DNA of 64,000 nucleotides from Hymenobacter psoromatis (GCF_020012125.1 NZ_JAIFAG010000001.1:3100001-3164000), one strand, 5' to 3'. Shown: positions 17,773 to 27,495, counted from the stretch's first letter. Numbers and translations are program-made. Notes: generated from the letters alone by a model not told the origin.

Positions 17773-18936
17773 CTACTCGCCCGGCCGTAGCACCACTTTC
17801 AGGCAGTTGTCCTTTTTGTGGCGGAAGATGTCGTAGCCGTGCGCCGCCTGCGAGAGGGGTAGGCGGTGCGAGATGATGTCATCAAGCACGACTTCCCCTT
17901 TGATAATGTGCTGCAACAGCTTGTCGATGTGCTTATGGGCTGGGGCCTGGCCGCCCACTAGCTTGATGCCCTTGTCGAAAAACTGGCCCACCGGGAAGTT
18001 ATCGTTGGTAGTTACGTAGACGCCAAGCACCGACACCACGCCGCCGCGCCGCACGGCGCTCATGCAGGTTTCGATAACTTTGGGCGAGCCCTTTTCGAGG
18101 TTGATGACGGCCTTGGCGCGGTCGAGCAGGTTGCGGTCGGGCTCAAAGCCTACGCAGTCCACGCACACGTCGGCCCCGCGGCCTTCGCTCATGTCCCGAA
18201 TCTGCTGCACCACTTGGTCGTGGCTTTCCCAAAGGATAGTTTCGCAGCGGGTCGTTTCCTTGGCTTTATCCAGGCGATACTGCTGGGTATCAACGATTAC
18301 CACGCGGCCCGCGCCGCGCAGCCAAGCGCTTTTAGCGGCCATAATGCCCACCGGGCCGGCCCCAAAAATAGCGATAAACTCGCCGCCCCGTACCTCGGCC
18401 CAATCGATGCCGGAGTAACCGGTCGGAAAAATATCGGTCAGGAACAATACCTGCTCATCAGTCAGAAAATCAGGCACTTTGCGCGGGCCGAAGTCGGCGT
18501 AGGGCACGCGCACAAACTCGGCCTGGCCGCCGTCGTAGCCGCCGTAGAGGTCGGTGTAGCCGAAGAGCGCGCCGCCCTTCTGAGTCATCAGGCCGCCTTC
18601 GGGGCCGTAGTGGTCGGGGTTGGAGTTTTCGCAGTGGCCGGGCAGCTCGTGGCTGCAAAAAAAGCAGTGGCCGCAGGCAATCGGGAAAGGCACTACCACG
18701 CGGTCGCCGCGCTTGAGATTGCTTACGCCCTTACCAACCTCCTCCACGATGCCCATAAACTCGTGCCCGAGTACCATTGGCGCCGTGGGTAGCGAGCCAT
18801 TATAGATGTGCAGGTCAGAGCCGCAAATGGCCGTGCTGGTCACGCGAATGATGGCATCGCGCGAGTCCTTTAGCGTGGGGTCGTCGACGGTATCCACGCT
18901 GACGTTGCGGGGGCCGTGGAACATGAGAGCTTTCAT
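17773..18936 (-). CDS. Zinc-dependent alcohol dehydrogenase (formaldehyde dehydrogenase-like)
   Basis: A 387-residue medium-chain dehydrogenase. Catalytic zinc ligands Cys38 (CGSDLH) and His58-Glu59 (GHEF) and the structural-zinc cysteines 88, 91, 94 and 102 are all present. The NAD loop is FGAGPVGIMAA. The layout resembles glutathione-independent formaldehyde or threonine dehydrogenase-like enzymes; the real substrate is open. ATG 18936 (MKALMFHGPR) is chosen over an upstream in-frame start. A strong hairpin follows, so it is a single-gene unit. Confidence 0.9.
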   Translation of the reverse strand: MKALMFHGPRNVSVDTVDDPTLKDSRDAIIRVTSTAICGSDLHIYNGSLPTAPMVLGHEFMGIVEEVGKGVSNLKRGDRVVVPFPIACGHCFFCSHELPGHCENSNPDHYGPEGGLMTQKGGALFGYTDLYGGYDGGQAEFVRVPYADFGPRKVPDFLTDEQVLFLTDIFPTGYSGIDWAEVRGGEFIAIFGAGPVGIMAAKSAWLRGAGRVVIVDTQQYRLDKAKETTRCETILWESHDQVVQQIRDMSEGRGADVCVDCVGFEPDRNLLDRAKAVINLEKGSPKVIETCMSAVRRGGVVSVLGVYVTTNDNFPVGQFFDKGIKLVGGQAPAHKHIDKLLQHIIKGEVVLDDIISHRLPLSQAAHGYDIFRHKKDNCLKVVLRPGE

Positions 18937-19111
18937 GGAAAAGGGGAATAGAGTGAGAAACACCCTTCCTAACGGCCAACCGGCCAGCTGGTTACGCTGG
19001 CCTCGCTGGACGCAACTCTGTTACATAAATTAGCCCATACTTCTTCTCCGCTCCCGACCTGCACCATACTAATTGCTCGTCAACTCAAAATCAGCTGCTC
19101 AGCCTACTTCC

Positions 19112-20023
19112 TCATAAATGGTAAATACGCACGCCCTCGGTCGTAATAAAGTAAGCGAGCTGGTCGCTGAGTAGCACCTGGCGCACGGTCGTTGCATCGA
19201 GGTCGGGGGGTAGGGGCTGGGTACGCTCGGTGAGGCTGTAGAGGTGGAAGAAATGCAGCTGGCCAGCACCCAGGTACACCAGTTCATCGCCCCGGAACGT
19301 AATGAAATCCAGCCCCGTAAAGGGCAATTTCTTGCGGTAATTGCCCAGGTTATCAAACACGAAGATGCCGCTGGTATAGTCTACCAGATACACATTATTC
19401 TGGTACTGGCGCAGGAAGCGGAAATCGGGCCGGCTGCGCCCGATGATGAGGTCGAGCGGCGTGCTCTGCACCACGCGCAGCGCCTGGGGGTCGAATTCGC
19501 GCAGGGCCAGCGCGCTCTCATCAAAGAGCCACAGCAGGCCATCGGGGGCCAGCGTGGCGGTGCGCACCGTACCATCGATATAGTCGGCCAGCCTGATTTC
19601 GCTCAGCGGGGCCAGAAAGCGGTCGAGCAGCAGCACCTGCTGGCGGTCGTCGTAAAAAACCAGTACGCTATTCTGATTCCAGGCCTCAATTATCGCCACG
19701 TGGCCCGGCTGGGTCGGCGAGTAGGTATTGAGCGGCTGGCCGTCGCGGCTGAGCTGGCGCAGGTTGTTATCACGGTCGGCCAGGTAGAGCGTGCCGCGGC
19801 GGTCGAGCGAGGCCGCGCCCACGCCAGGCAGCGCCAGCGTTTTGGCCAGCGCCCACGTGCCGGAGGCGGGGGTAGGGCTGACGGGATTCAGGCTTCGCAC
19901 TGGGGCGGCGGTTTCGACCGGGGCCACGCGGGCGGCGGGCGCAACGGAGGCCGCGCTGGGCACCTGCGCCTGCGCTAATTGGGAGTGAAGAAAAAAGAAA
20001 AAATGGAAAAGTAGCAGGCGCAA
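19112..20023 (-). CDS. Secreted propeller-like protein, 303 aa
   Basis: From TTG 20023 the protein starts with a strong signal peptide (MRLLLFHFFFFLHSQLAQA) and then a Ala/Pro/Val-rich linker. The remainder has repeated blade-like strands such as LDRRGTLYLADRDNNLRQL and APDGLLWLFDES, which resemble NHL/SMP-30 propellers. No catalytic residues recognised. No in-frame ATG lies near the signal; upstream in-frame sequence runs into lpxH, so the start is uncertain. It ends the lpxH-side operon on the minus strand. Confidence 0.65.
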   Translation of the reverse strand: MRLLLFHFFFFLHSQLAQAQVPSAASVAPAARVAPVETAAPVRSLNPVSPTPASGTWALAKTLALPGVGAASLDRRGTLYLADRDNNLRQLSRDGQPLNTYSPTQPGHVAIIEAWNQNSVLVFYDDRQQVLLLDRFLAPLSEIRLADYIDGTVRTATLAPDGLLWLFDESALALREFDPQALRVVQSTPLDLIIGRSRPDFRFLRQYQNNVYLVDYTSGIFVFDNLGNYRKKLPFTGLDFITFRGDELVYLGAGQLHFFHLYSLTERTQPLPPDLDATTVRQVLLSDQLAYFITTEGVRIYHL

Positions 20024-20075
20024 AGCCCCGAAATTAGTGGTCGGGATTCTACCAGCTTCTTTCTTCTTTTTAAAT

Positions 20076-20867
20076 TCAACCGGTGAATTCGCGCAAAACC
20101 AATTCCTGCCCATCATACACGCCATAAGAGCAATAATTGACCCATTCGCCGAGGTTAATATAGCGGCTGCCGGGAGCCACGGCCACGTCGAGGGGTAGGT
20201 GGCGGTGGCCAAATACGTAGTAGTCGTGGTGCTGGCGCTGCTCCATCGCCCGGCAGTATACGAGCAGCCACTCGTCTTCGCCGAAGTACTTGGCATCGGC
20301 CGCGCCGTTCTGGAGGCGCGAGTGGCGGCTCCAGCGGTTAGCCAGGCCAATGCCCAGGTTGGGATGCAGGCGAGCGAAGAGCCACTGCGTGAGTCGGGAG
20401 CTGAATATGGGCTTCAGCAGGCGCTTGTAGGCGAAGTCGCCCGGCCCCAGCCCGTCGCCGTGCCCAACATGAAAAAGCTGATTGCCAATCCGTTGCGATA
20501 CGGCCTCACGGAAGATTGGAATGCCCATTTCCTGGGTAAAATACCCGAACATCCACATGTCATGGTTGCCGGTAAATAGGGTAACGGGCAGGCCCGCGTC
20601 GGTTAGCTCGGCCAGCTTGCCCTGCAAGCGGCTGAATCCCCGCGGAATGGCGTGCTTATACTCAAACCAAAAATCAAACACGTCGCCCAGCAGGTAGATG
20701 GCCGCCGCATCCTGGGCCACCGCGTCCAGCCAGCGCACAATGCGGCGCTCCCGCTCGCGCGAATTGACGGCATCGGGCGCGCCCAAATGAAAATCGGAAG
20801 CAAAATACACGCGCTGGCCGGCGGTTAGTGCCAGCGGCGGTAGCTCAGGCCAGGTTTTCGGCGTCAT
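20076..20867 (-). CDS. lpxH: UDP-2,3-diacylglucosamine pyrophosphatase LpxH-type
   Basis: A 263-residue calcineurin-like metallophosphatase of lipid A synthesis that cleaves UDP-2,3-diacylglucosamine to lipid X. Metal-binding motifs appear in order: SDFHLG (Asp25, His27), GDVFDFWFE, GNHDMW, HGD and GHRH. Length fits LpxH/LpxH2. Its start overlaps the end of the LUD gene by 23 nt, so translation is probably coupled. Confidence 0.9.
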   Translation of the reverse strand: MTPKTWPELPPLALTAGQRVYFASDFHLGAPDAVNSRERERRIVRWLDAVAQDAAAIYLLGDVFDFWFEYKHAIPRGFSRLQGKLAELTDAGLPVTLFTGNHDMWMFGYFTQEMGIPIFREAVSQRIGNQLFHVGHGDGLGPGDFAYKRLLKPIFSSRLTQWLFARLHPNLGIGLANRWSRHSRLQNGAADAKYFGEDEWLLVYCRAMEQRQHHDYYVFGHRHLPLDVAVAPGSRYINLGEWVNYCSYGVYDGQELVLREFTG

Positions 20868-21507
20868 CTTCTAGTAAAAACAAGCTAAGTCGGCGCGGGC
20901 CGTGCGCGCCCAGCACCAGCGTTTTTTCAATATCGGCGGTGCGGCTGGGACCGGTGGTGAGCGAGAGCATTGAGGGCATTTTTTGGCCGTAGCGGGCTTG
21001 CACAGCCCGTAGCGCGTCACTGATTTCGGCTACTACCTGGCTGGGCCGGGCCAGCACCAGGTGTTGGTCGGGGTAGATGCTGAGCCGCCGTCCGCTGGCC
21101 GTGGCCGGTGCCACCACAATGCTGCCCGTGCGCGCCACCAGCGCCTCGCACGAGGTTAGCCCCGCGGCCGCTTGCGTCCGAAAATCAACTTCCGTAGCCT
21201 GAAACGGCATATCTTCAGCAGCCAGCAGCTGTTGTAAAGCGGGCTCCCACACGTAGAGCTGCTGGCCGGGGGGTAGGCGCTCGGCTAGCCAGGTGCGCAG
21301 CGCTGCACCAAACCGCGCCCGGCTTTCGCAGTAAAAAAACTCGCCCCCGATGCGCTGGAAGTTCTCGGCAAACGTCACGGTTAGGTCGGCGGTGGGCAGC
21401 GGCGGGTGCACCGGCGCGGCCCAGTCGGGCACAGGCAGTGGCGGGGCCGGACCGGCCGCCAGTGCCGTGCGGATGCGCGCCAGCAGGATATCACGGGAGG
21501 AGGACAT
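20845..21507 (-). CDS. LUD domain protein (LutC/YkgG-like)
   Basis: A 220-residue LUD-domain protein similar to LutC, part of lactate utilisation complexes in other bacteria. The motifs EALVARTGSIVV and SRTADIEKTLVLGAHGPRR (a family signature near the C-terminus) support this. LutA and LutB are not in the window, so a lactate role is unproven; Bacteroidota often carry this gene beside ftsH. ATG 21507 lies only 5 nt after a TAnnTTTG element, implying a leaderless mRNA. Confidence 0.85.
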   Translation of the reverse strand: MSSSRDILLARIRTALAAGPAPPLPVPDWAAPVHPPLPTADLTVTFAENFQRIGGEFFYCESRARFGAALRTWLAERLPPGQQLYVWEPALQQLLAAEDMPFQATEVDFRTQAAAGLTSCEALVARTGSIVVAPATASGRRLSIYPDQHLVLARPSQVVAEISDALRAVQARYGQKMPSMLSLTTGPSRTADIEKTLVLGAHGPRRLSLFLLEDDAENLA

Positions 21508-21512
21508 GCGGG

Positions 21513-21520
21513 CAAAGGTA
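21513..21520 (-). promoter_or_regulatory. -7 promoter element abutting the LUD gene start
   Basis: Minus strand TACCTTTG, then five bases (CCCGC), then the ATG. If used, transcription starts at or next to the start codon. Confidence 0.6.
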
Positions 21521-21527
21521 GGGAACA

Positions 21528-21556
21528 CAAAAAAGGCCAGCCTTGCGGCTGGCCTT
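21528..21556 (-). terminator. Rho-independent terminator of ftsH
   Basis: Minus-strand stem AAGGCCAGCC / GGCTGGCCTT (21533-21542 with 21547-21556) followed by a T run (A run on plus at 21528-21534), 20 nt after the ftsH stop. Confidence 0.85.
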
Positions 21557-21575
21557 GGGCATTATTGGTGGTTGC

Positions 21576-23651
21576 TTATACCGTCTCTGTTTCGGGCTGG
21601 CCGGGCAGGTGCAGGGCAGGCAGGTCGCCATCTAGCGGCACATCGGGATGTTCGCGGTGCAAATCACTGGCGGTTTCGGAGCGGTCGGTACCGGCCATGT
21701 GAGCCTGATAATTGGTCTGGCCGCCGAAGGGACGCTTGCCTACGAGACGCTCTAGGTCGTCTTGCAGCAGCACTTCTTTTTCCAGCAATTCCTTGGCGAT
21801 AACCTCCAACTCGTGGCGGCGTTCGGTCAGCAATTCCTTGGTGCGGATGTAGGCCTGCTCAATAATCGTGCGCACCTCCTCATCAATCATCTGCGACGTA
21901 GCCTCCGAATAGGGCTTCGAAAAGCCATATTCGTTCTGCCCTTTTGAGTCGTAGAACGATACGTTGCCGAGTTTAGAATTCATGCCGTACATCGTCACGA
22001 TGGAGTAGGCCATTTTGGTAATGCGCTCTAAATCGCTCAGTGCGCCGGTCGAAATCTTACCAAATACCAACTCCTCGGCGGCGCGGCCACCCAGGGCCAT
22101 GCACATTTCATCTATCAGCTGCTCGGTGTTATATAAGAATTGCTCCTTGGGTAAATACTGCGCGTAGCCAAGCGCTGCCACGCCACGCGGCACGATAGAC
22201 ACCTTCACCAAAGGGTCGCAATGCTCTAAAAACCAGCCCGTGATGGCGTGGCCTGCCTCGTGGTAGGCCACAATACGCTTTTCGCCGGGGCTGATAATCT
22301 TATTTTTCTTTTCCAGGCCACCAATCACGCGGTCGATGGCATCGGTAAAGTCCTGGTTGGTGATGAACTTCTTATCGCGGCGGGCCGCAATGAGGGCAGC
22401 CTCATTGCAAACGTTGGCAATTTCGGCTCCGGCAAAGCCTGGCGTCTGGGCCGACAGCTTCCTGGCGTCCACATCGGGGCCCAGAGTCAGCGGCTTGAGG
22501 TGCACCTGAAAAATCTCGGTGCGGCCGTTAATATCGGGCTTATCGATGCTAATCTGCCGGTCGAAGCGACCAGGGCGCAGCAAAGCTGAGTCGAGAGTAT
22601 CGGGCCGGTTGGTGGCAGCCAGGATAATAACGCCCGAGTCGGTGCCAAAGCCATCCATCTCCACTAGCAGCGAGTTCAGGGTGTTCTCGCGCTCGTCATT
22701 GCCGCCGGGCATTGCGCCCTTGCTACGCGAGCGACCTACGGCATCAATCTCGTCAATAAAGATGATGCAGGGCGCTTTGGCTTTGGCTTGCTTAAACAAG
22801 TCACGCACGCGGGCCGCGCCTACCCCCACAAACATCTCCACGAAGTCGGAGCCCGAGAGTGAGAAGAACGGCACGTCGGCTTCGCCAGCTACGGCCTTGG
22901 CCAGCAGCGTTTTGCCGGTGCCGGGAGGGCCGACCAGCAGTGCGCCTTTCGGGATTTTACCGCCCAAAATGGTGAATTTACTGGGGTTTTTGAGGAACTC
23001 TACTATTTCCTGCACTTCCTCCTTGGCTTCTTCCAGGCCGGCCACATCTTTAAACGTAATCTTCACCTTGTCACCGCCTTCAAAAAGGGCGGCGCGGCTC
23101 TTACCAATGTTGAAAATCTGCCCGCCGGGGCCACCCGCACTGCTCATGCGGCGCATCAGGAAGATAAACAAGACGATACTGGCGATGATGAGCCCGTAGC
23201 CACTGATGAAGTCCACGATGCTTTGGCGCTCCGAGATATCGAGCGGCACGCGCTGGCCTACCGGCTTGTTGGCTTGCAGCTTATCGAGCTGTTCCTGAAA
23301 TACTTTGGCATCAAAAACGGGGAAGAAGTATTCCGGGCCGCGCTCAGCAGAAAACGGACCACGGTGGGCCGCCAGGTCGCGCTGATACTCTGGCTTTTGC
23401 AGGGCGGCCGGCGTGAGGCCGACCTCCACAACCTGCTTGTTCACGACGGTAATGTCATGCACATCGCCAGCGGCCAGCATCTGCTCAAACTTTTGTTGAT
23501 TGATTTTAACGGCCGAATTATAGCTCGTAAAATAGAACATGCCGGTGAATAGCACCAGCAGCCCCGCCATTACCCAAAGCTGCACGCCCGGCCGGGGGGT
23601 AGGGTTGGGCAGCGTGGGCTTACGGCGTTTGGTGGGCGTCGTATCTGACAT
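21576..23651 (-). CDS. ftsH: ATP-dependent zinc metalloprotease FtsH
   Basis: A 691-residue inner-membrane AAA+ protease for membrane-protein quality control. Two transmembrane segments (about residues 25-43 and 148-166) flank a periplasmic domain. Walker A GPPGTGKT is at 241-248, Walker B IIFIDEID at about 296-303, the second region of homology [19 protein letters not shown] follows, and the zinc site HEAGH is at 464-468. The C-terminal tail after the protease domain is divergent. It lies downstream of rsfS on the same strand. Confidence 0.98.
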   Translation of the reverse strand: MSDTTPTKRRKPTLPNPTPRPGVQLWVMAGLLVLFTGMFYFTSYNSAVKINQQKFEQMLAAGDVHDITVVNKQVVEVGLTPAALQKPEYQRDLAAHRGPFSAERGPEYFFPVFDAKVFQEQLDKLQANKPVGQRVPLDISERQSIVDFISGYGLIIASIVLFIFLMRRMSSAGGPGGQIFNIGKSRAALFEGGDKVKITFKDVAGLEEAKEEVQEIVEFLKNPSKFTILGGKIPKGALLVGPPGTGKTLLAKAVAGEADVPFFSLSGSDFVEMFVGVGAARVRDLFKQAKAKAPCIIFIDEIDAVGRSRSKGAMPGGNDERENTLNSLLVEMDGFGTDSGVIILAATNRPDTLDSALLRPGRFDRQISIDKPDINGRTEIFQVHLKPLTLGPDVDARKLSAQTPGFAGAEIANVCNEAALIAARRDKKFITNQDFTDAIDRVIGGLEKKNKIISPGEKRIVAYHEAGHAITGWFLEHCDPLVKVSIVPRGVAALGYAQYLPKEQFLYNTEQLIDEMCMALGGRAAEELVFGKISTGALSDLERITKMAYSIVTMYGMNSKLGNVSFYDSKGQNEYGFSKPYSEATSQMIDEEVRTIIEQAYIRTKELLTERRHELEVIAKELLEKEVLLQDDLERLVGKRPFGGQTNYQAHMAGTDRSETASDLHREHPDVPLDGDLPALHLPGQPETETV

Positions 23652-23749
23652 AGGAAATGACTTAATTTGTAGTGACTTAAAAGCAACCGCACCAGGCCAG
23701 CGTTGTTAGTAGCCTGGCTACCCGCAGACGCAACCAGCGGCCCGATGCT

Positions 23750-24142
23750 TTAGTGCCGGGCCACGTCGGCGGTGTCTTCAACGTAGGTGATATTGGCGTC
23801 GCCCCACAACTCTTCGAGGGCATAGAACTGCCGACGGTCGCGCAGAAAAACGTGCACCACCACATCCACATAATCCAACAATACCCACTCCCGATTGGTG
23901 CGGCCTTCGCTCTGCCAAGGGGCCTCACCGGTCACTTTTTCGACTTCCTCTTCCACGGAGCGGGCCAGGGCGTCGAGCTGCGTATCGGATGAGGCGGAGC
24001 AGATGATAAAATAATCGGCCACCGCGTTTTTCAACTCTTTCAGGTTGAGAACCACAATGTCTTGTCCTTTGCGGTCTTGGAGGCCGCGCACGGCTATTTC
24101 TGCCAATGTGTCCGAATCCTGCCGGACCTGATTGCTCTTCAT
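23750..24142 (-). CDS. rsfS: Ribosomal silencing factor RsfS
   Basis: A 130-residue member of the RsfS/DUF143 family that binds ribosomal protein uL14 and blocks subunit joining in starvation. Family features are NLKELKNAVADYFIICSA, the SVEEEVEKVTGE helix and the terminal WVLLDYVDVVVHVF strand. It precedes ftsH by about 100 nt and is divergent from birA, as is common in Bacteroidota. Confidence 0.95.
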   Translation of the reverse strand: MKSNQVRQDSDTLAEIAVRGLQDRKGQDIVVLNLKELKNAVADYFIICSASSDTQLDALARSVEEEVEKVTGEAPWQSEGRTNREWVLLDYVDVVVHVFLRDRRQFYALEELWGDANITYVEDTADVARH

Positions 24143-24190
24143 AGAGTAAGTTTGCGTTGTTTACTAGCTAATGTACGACTGCTAACCTCC

Positions 24191-24949
24191 GTGGTCATCA
24201 GCCCTAATACCTTATTCACGGGTCAGCAGCTCATTTGGCTGCCCTCCTGCCCTTCCACTAACTCGGAAGCGCAGCAACTGTTGCGCGAAAACCAGGCCAG
24301 CGAAGGCTGCACTGTCATAACGGACGACCAGTTTGCCGGGCGCGGCCAGCGGGGCAACCAGTGGCAGGCCGCGCCTGGCGAAAACCTAACACTTTCCATC
24401 GTCTGGCTACCCACTTTCCTGGATGCCGGCCAGCAGTTTTTGCTGAGCCAAGCCGTGGCGCTGGCCGTTTACGACTGGGCCCTACCCCTGTTGCAACCCG
24501 CCAGCGGGCTGCGCCTGAAGTGGCCCAATGACCTATATTACGGCGCGCAAAAATTCGGGGGAATTCTCATTGAGAACAGCTTGAGTGGAGCAAGAATTCA
24601 GTCTAGTATCGTCGGCATCGGGCTGAATATCAATCAGCGCCACTTTGGTCTACCCACAGCTACTTCGCTGGGCGCGCTCACGGGCCGCTACTTCCAGCGC
24701 GAAACCCTGGCCGCCCGCCTGCTCGAATGCCTGGAAAAGCGCTACCTCCAGTTGCGCGCCGGCCGGGTGGGCGAGCTGCGGCGCGACTACCTGGCCGCCC
24801 TCTACCGCTACCAGGAGTGGCACGAGTATGAAGTGGCCGGCCGCCGCGTGCGCGGCCAAATCGTGGGTGTGGAGCCCGATGGCCGCCTGGCCGTGGAAAT
24901 TGAGGGGGTAGTGCAGCGCTTTGGCCTGCAAGAAATTAAGTACGTGTAA
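24191..24949 (+). CDS. birA: Biotin--[acetyl-CoA-carboxylase] ligase
   Basis: A 252-residue biotin protein ligase that activates biotin as biotinyl-AMP and attaches it to carboxylase carrier proteins. The biotinyl-AMP loop GRGQRGNQW (residues 50-58) and KWPNDLYY are visible, and the C-terminal SH3-like domain follows. No N-terminal helix-turn-helix is present, so this is a class I, non-regulatory enzyme. I start at GTG 24191; the open frame extends upstream but would overlap the divergent rsfS gene. Confidence 0.93.
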   Translation: MVISPNTLFTGQQLIWLPSCPSTNSEAQQLLRENQASEGCTVITDDQFAGRGQRGNQWQAAPGENLTLSIVWLPTFLDAGQQFLLSQAVALAVYDWALPLLQPASGLRLKWPNDLYYGAQKFGGILIENSLSGARIQSSIVGIGLNINQRHFGLPTATSLGALTGRYFQRETLAARLLECLEKRYLQLRAGRVGELRRDYLAALYRYQEWHEYEVAGRRVRGQIVGVEPDGRLAVEIEGVVQRFGLQEIKYV

Positions 24950-24977
24950 GTAGCGCGAAGTGAAAACTTCGCGCTAC
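24950..24977. repeat. 12-bp hairpin with GAAA tetraloop
   Basis: GTAGCGCGAAGT / ACTTCGCGCTAC at 24950-24961 and 24966-24977 with loop GAAA, between birA and pbpC. The GTAGCGCG word recurs in the cruciform at 63617. Confidence 0.8.
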
Positions 24978-24987
24978 ATTCGCTACT

Positions 24988-27396
24988 ATGCGCCGCCCCA
25001 AGCTTTTGCGCGCCGCGCTGGCGCTGGTCGTTTTGCTGGTGCTGGCTTTTTTGGCCGACCGGCGCTGGCCCCTACCCCCCCCGCCGCGCTACTCGCCGCT
25101 GGTGCTGGCCGCCGACGGCACAGTGTTGCACGCCTACCTCAACCCCACCCAAAAGTGGCGGATGAAAACCGAGCTAGCCGAGATTACGCCGGCCTTGCAG
25201 GCGGCCATTATTGCCAAGGAGGACCAGTATTTTCGCTGGCATTTCGGGGTTAATCCGTTGGCTGTGATGCAGGCGGCGGGGCGCAATTTATTCGGGCGCG
25301 GGCGCACCACCGGGGCTAGCACCATTACCATGCAGGTGGCGCGGCTGCTGGAACCCAAGCAGCGGACCTTTGGCAATAAGCTGCTCGAAATACTACGCGC
25401 CGTACAGCTGGAGGCGCATTTCAGCAAGGCCGAGATTTTACAGCTTTACCTCAACCTGGTGCCCTACGGCAGCAATATTGAGGGCGTGAAGTCGGCAGCG
25501 TTGCTCTATTTTCAGCAACCACCCAATTATTTGTCCCTGGCTCAAACCGTGACACTGGCCATTATTCCGAACCGACCGGGCGGGTTGGTTTTGGGCCGCG
25601 ACAACGCCCGCATCGTACGCGAGCGCAACCGCTGGCTGCGCTATTTTCAAACCCAAAAATTATTCCCAGCCCAGGACCTAGCGGACGCGCTGCTGGAACC
25701 GCTCGATGCCCACCGCCACCCCGCCCCTACCCTGGCTCCGCACCTGAGCCGGCGGCTGGTGGCGGCGCAGCCGGGCGCGTCGCTCATTAGCAGCATGCTG
25801 CGGCCCGCCACCCAGGCTAAGGCCGAGGTGCTAGCCCGCAACTACGTGCGGCGGCTGGCTACGCTCGGCATCTCGCAGGCCGCCGTGCTGGTCGTGAACA
25901 ACCGCACCCACGCCGTGGAAGCCTATGTGGGCTCCGTTGATTTTCAAGACAATAGCGCGCTAGGGCAAGTCGATGGCGTGCAGGCCGTGCGCTCGCCGGG
26001 CTCCGCACTCAAGCCGCTGCTCTACGGCTTGGCTTTCGACCGCGGCCTGCTCACGCCCAAGACCGTGCTGCCTGACGTGCCTACTAACTTCCAAGGTTTC
26101 CGGCCCGAAAACTTCGACAAGCACTGCCAGGGTGAGGTGACAATGGAGCGCGCCCTCACTTACTCACTCAACATCCCGGCTGTGCGCGTGCTGGCCGAGG
26201 TTGGGGTAGATAATTTCACCCACACGCTGCGGCAGGCAGGCTTCCGGCAGGTAGCGCGCGACGCCCCCCGGCTGGGCCTGAGCACTATTTTGGGCGGCTG
26301 CGGCGCGACGCTGGAAGAGCTAACGGGCCTGTACTGCGCGCTGGCGAACGGCGGGCGGTGGGGGGAATTAAAAATTAAAAATGATGAATTTAAAATTGAT
26401 GCTGCGAATAAACTAGCGAAATCAACCGGAAAAATAATTGGAGCAAAACAGCCGAAGAATCCATTCCTAATTTTTAATTCAAAATTTTTAATTAGCGAAG
26501 CGTCCGCTTACTTGCTGACCGACATTCTGGCGCAGCGCACCCGGCCCGATTTGCCGCTCGATGCGGCTGCCGGCCAGCACCTGCCGCGCATTGCCTGGAA
26601 AACCGGCACCAGCTACGGCCGCCGCGATGCCTGGAGCATCGGCTACAACCGCCAGTACACCATTGGGGTGTGGGTAGGGAATTTTAGTGGGCAGGGCAGC
26701 CCGGCCCTGACGGGGGCCGATGTGGCCTCGCCGCTACTATTTGATTTATTTAATGCGCTGGCTTACAACGGCTCCGGCGAATGGTTCGCGCCGCCCGCCA
26801 GCCTCGATTTCCGGCTGGTGTGCGCCGAAACCGGGCTGGTGCCCGGCGAGAATTGTCCCAACCAGCTGCTCGACTACTACCTGCCGGGCCACTCCGAAAG
26901 CCAGCGCTGCCAGCACCAACAAGAGGTGCTGGTGTCGGCCGATGGGCGCTTCAGCTACTGCCGGGCCTGCGCGCCAGCCAGCGGCTACCGCCGCGAGCTG
27001 TTCCCAAATCTGAAGCCTGAAGTGCTGGCCTTCCGTGAGAGCCAGGGGCTGCCTACGCGCCGCCTACCCCCCCACAACCCGGCCTGTCGCCTGGTGCGCG
27101 GGGCCGATGCCACCGGCCCCACCGGCCCCGATGCCGGGCCGCTACTAGCCATTACCTCGCCCGCCGCCCATGCCGAGTACGTGCTCGATGCCCACGAAAA
27201 GCAACAGCTACTGCTCAGCTGCGCAGCGGCCGGCGACGTGCGCCAGGTGTACTGGTACGTGAACGACCAGTTTCTGCAAGCGGCTCCAGCTTCGGCCCGG
27301 CTGTTTTTTCGGCCGCCGCCCGGCGAGGTCAAAATCTCTTGCGCCGACGACCACGGCCGCACCACCGACGTGCGCGTGCTGGTGCGGGCAATGTGA
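24988..27396 (+). CDS. pbpC: Penicillin-binding protein 1C
   Basis: An 802-residue bifunctional peptidoglycan synthase anchored by one N-terminal membrane segment (residues about 8-24). The GT51 domain has KEDQYFRWHFG (catalytic Glu78). The transpeptidase has SPGSALK (Ser339, Lys342), SLN in TYSLNIPAV and KTGTS (Lys538). A C-terminal Cys-rich segment and Ig-like BiPBP_C domain are as in PbpC. Residues about 460-502, just before SEASAYLL, are encoded by an AT-rich palindromic insert (26366-26493) absent from the usual family pattern; frame is kept and Lys/Asn/Ile content is unlike the rest. Confidence 0.94.
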   Translation: MRRPKLLRAALALVVLLVLAFLADRRWPLPPPPRYSPLVLAADGTVLHAYLNPTQKWRMKTELAEITPALQAAIIAKEDQYFRWHFGVNPLAVMQAAGRNLFGRGRTTGASTITMQVARLLEPKQRTFGNKLLEILRAVQLEAHFSKAEILQLYLNLVPYGSNIEGVKSAALLYFQQPPNYLSLAQTVTLAIIPNRPGGLVLGRDNARIVRERNRWLRYFQTQKLFPAQDLADALLEPLDAHRHPAPTLAPHLSRRLVAAQPGASLISSMLRPATQAKAEVLARNYVRRLATLGISQAAVLVVNNRTHAVEAYVGSVDFQDNSALGQVDGVQAVRSPGSALKPLLYGLAFDRGLLTPKTVLPDVPTNFQGFRPENFDKHCQGEVTMERALTYSLNIPAVRVLAEVGVDNFTHTLRQAGFRQVARDAPRLGLSTILGGCGATLEELTGLYCALANGGRWGELKIKNDEFKIDAANKLAKSTGKIIGAKQPKNPFLIFNSKFLISEASAYLLTDILAQRTRPDLPLDAAAGQHLPRIAWKTGTSYGRRDAWSIGYNRQYTIGVWVGNFSGQGSPALTGADVASPLLFDLFNALAYNGSGEWFAPPASLDFRLVCAETGLVPGENCPNQLLDYYLPGHSESQRCQHQQEVLVSADGRFSYCRACAPASGYRRELFPNLKPEVLAFRESQGLPTRRLPPHNPACRLVRGADATGPTGPDAGPLLAITSPAAHAEYVLDAHEKQQLLLSCAAAGDVRQVYWYVNDQFLQAAPASARLFFRPPPGEVKISCADDHGRTTDVRVLVRAM
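26366..26493. repeat. AT-rich palindromic element inserted in frame in pbpC
   Basis: The left end begins AATTAAAAATTAAAAATG and the right end finishes TTCAAAATTTTTAATT, which are imperfect reverse complements. The stretch is markedly AT-richer than the surrounding gene and translates without a stop as about 43 residues (ELKIKNDEFKID... to ...FNSKFLI). It looks like a small palindromic mobile element that landed in coding DNA. Confidence 0.7.
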
Positions 27397-27425
27397 AACG
27401 GAGCCGACTTCGAGAGTGAAAAATA

Positions 27426-27458
27426 GCGGCCGCTACGCGTTTCGTGCGTGGCGGCCGC
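27426..27458. terminator. GC-rich hairpin after pbpC
   Basis: Arms 27426-27438 (GCGGCCGCTACGC) and 27446-27458 with one mismatch, 30 nt past the pbpC stop. No clear T run follows, so termination is possible but not certain. Confidence 0.5.
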
Positions 27459-27495
27459 CAGTTCTGGGGTAGTGGTATGGGAAAAGCTTTTCCTT

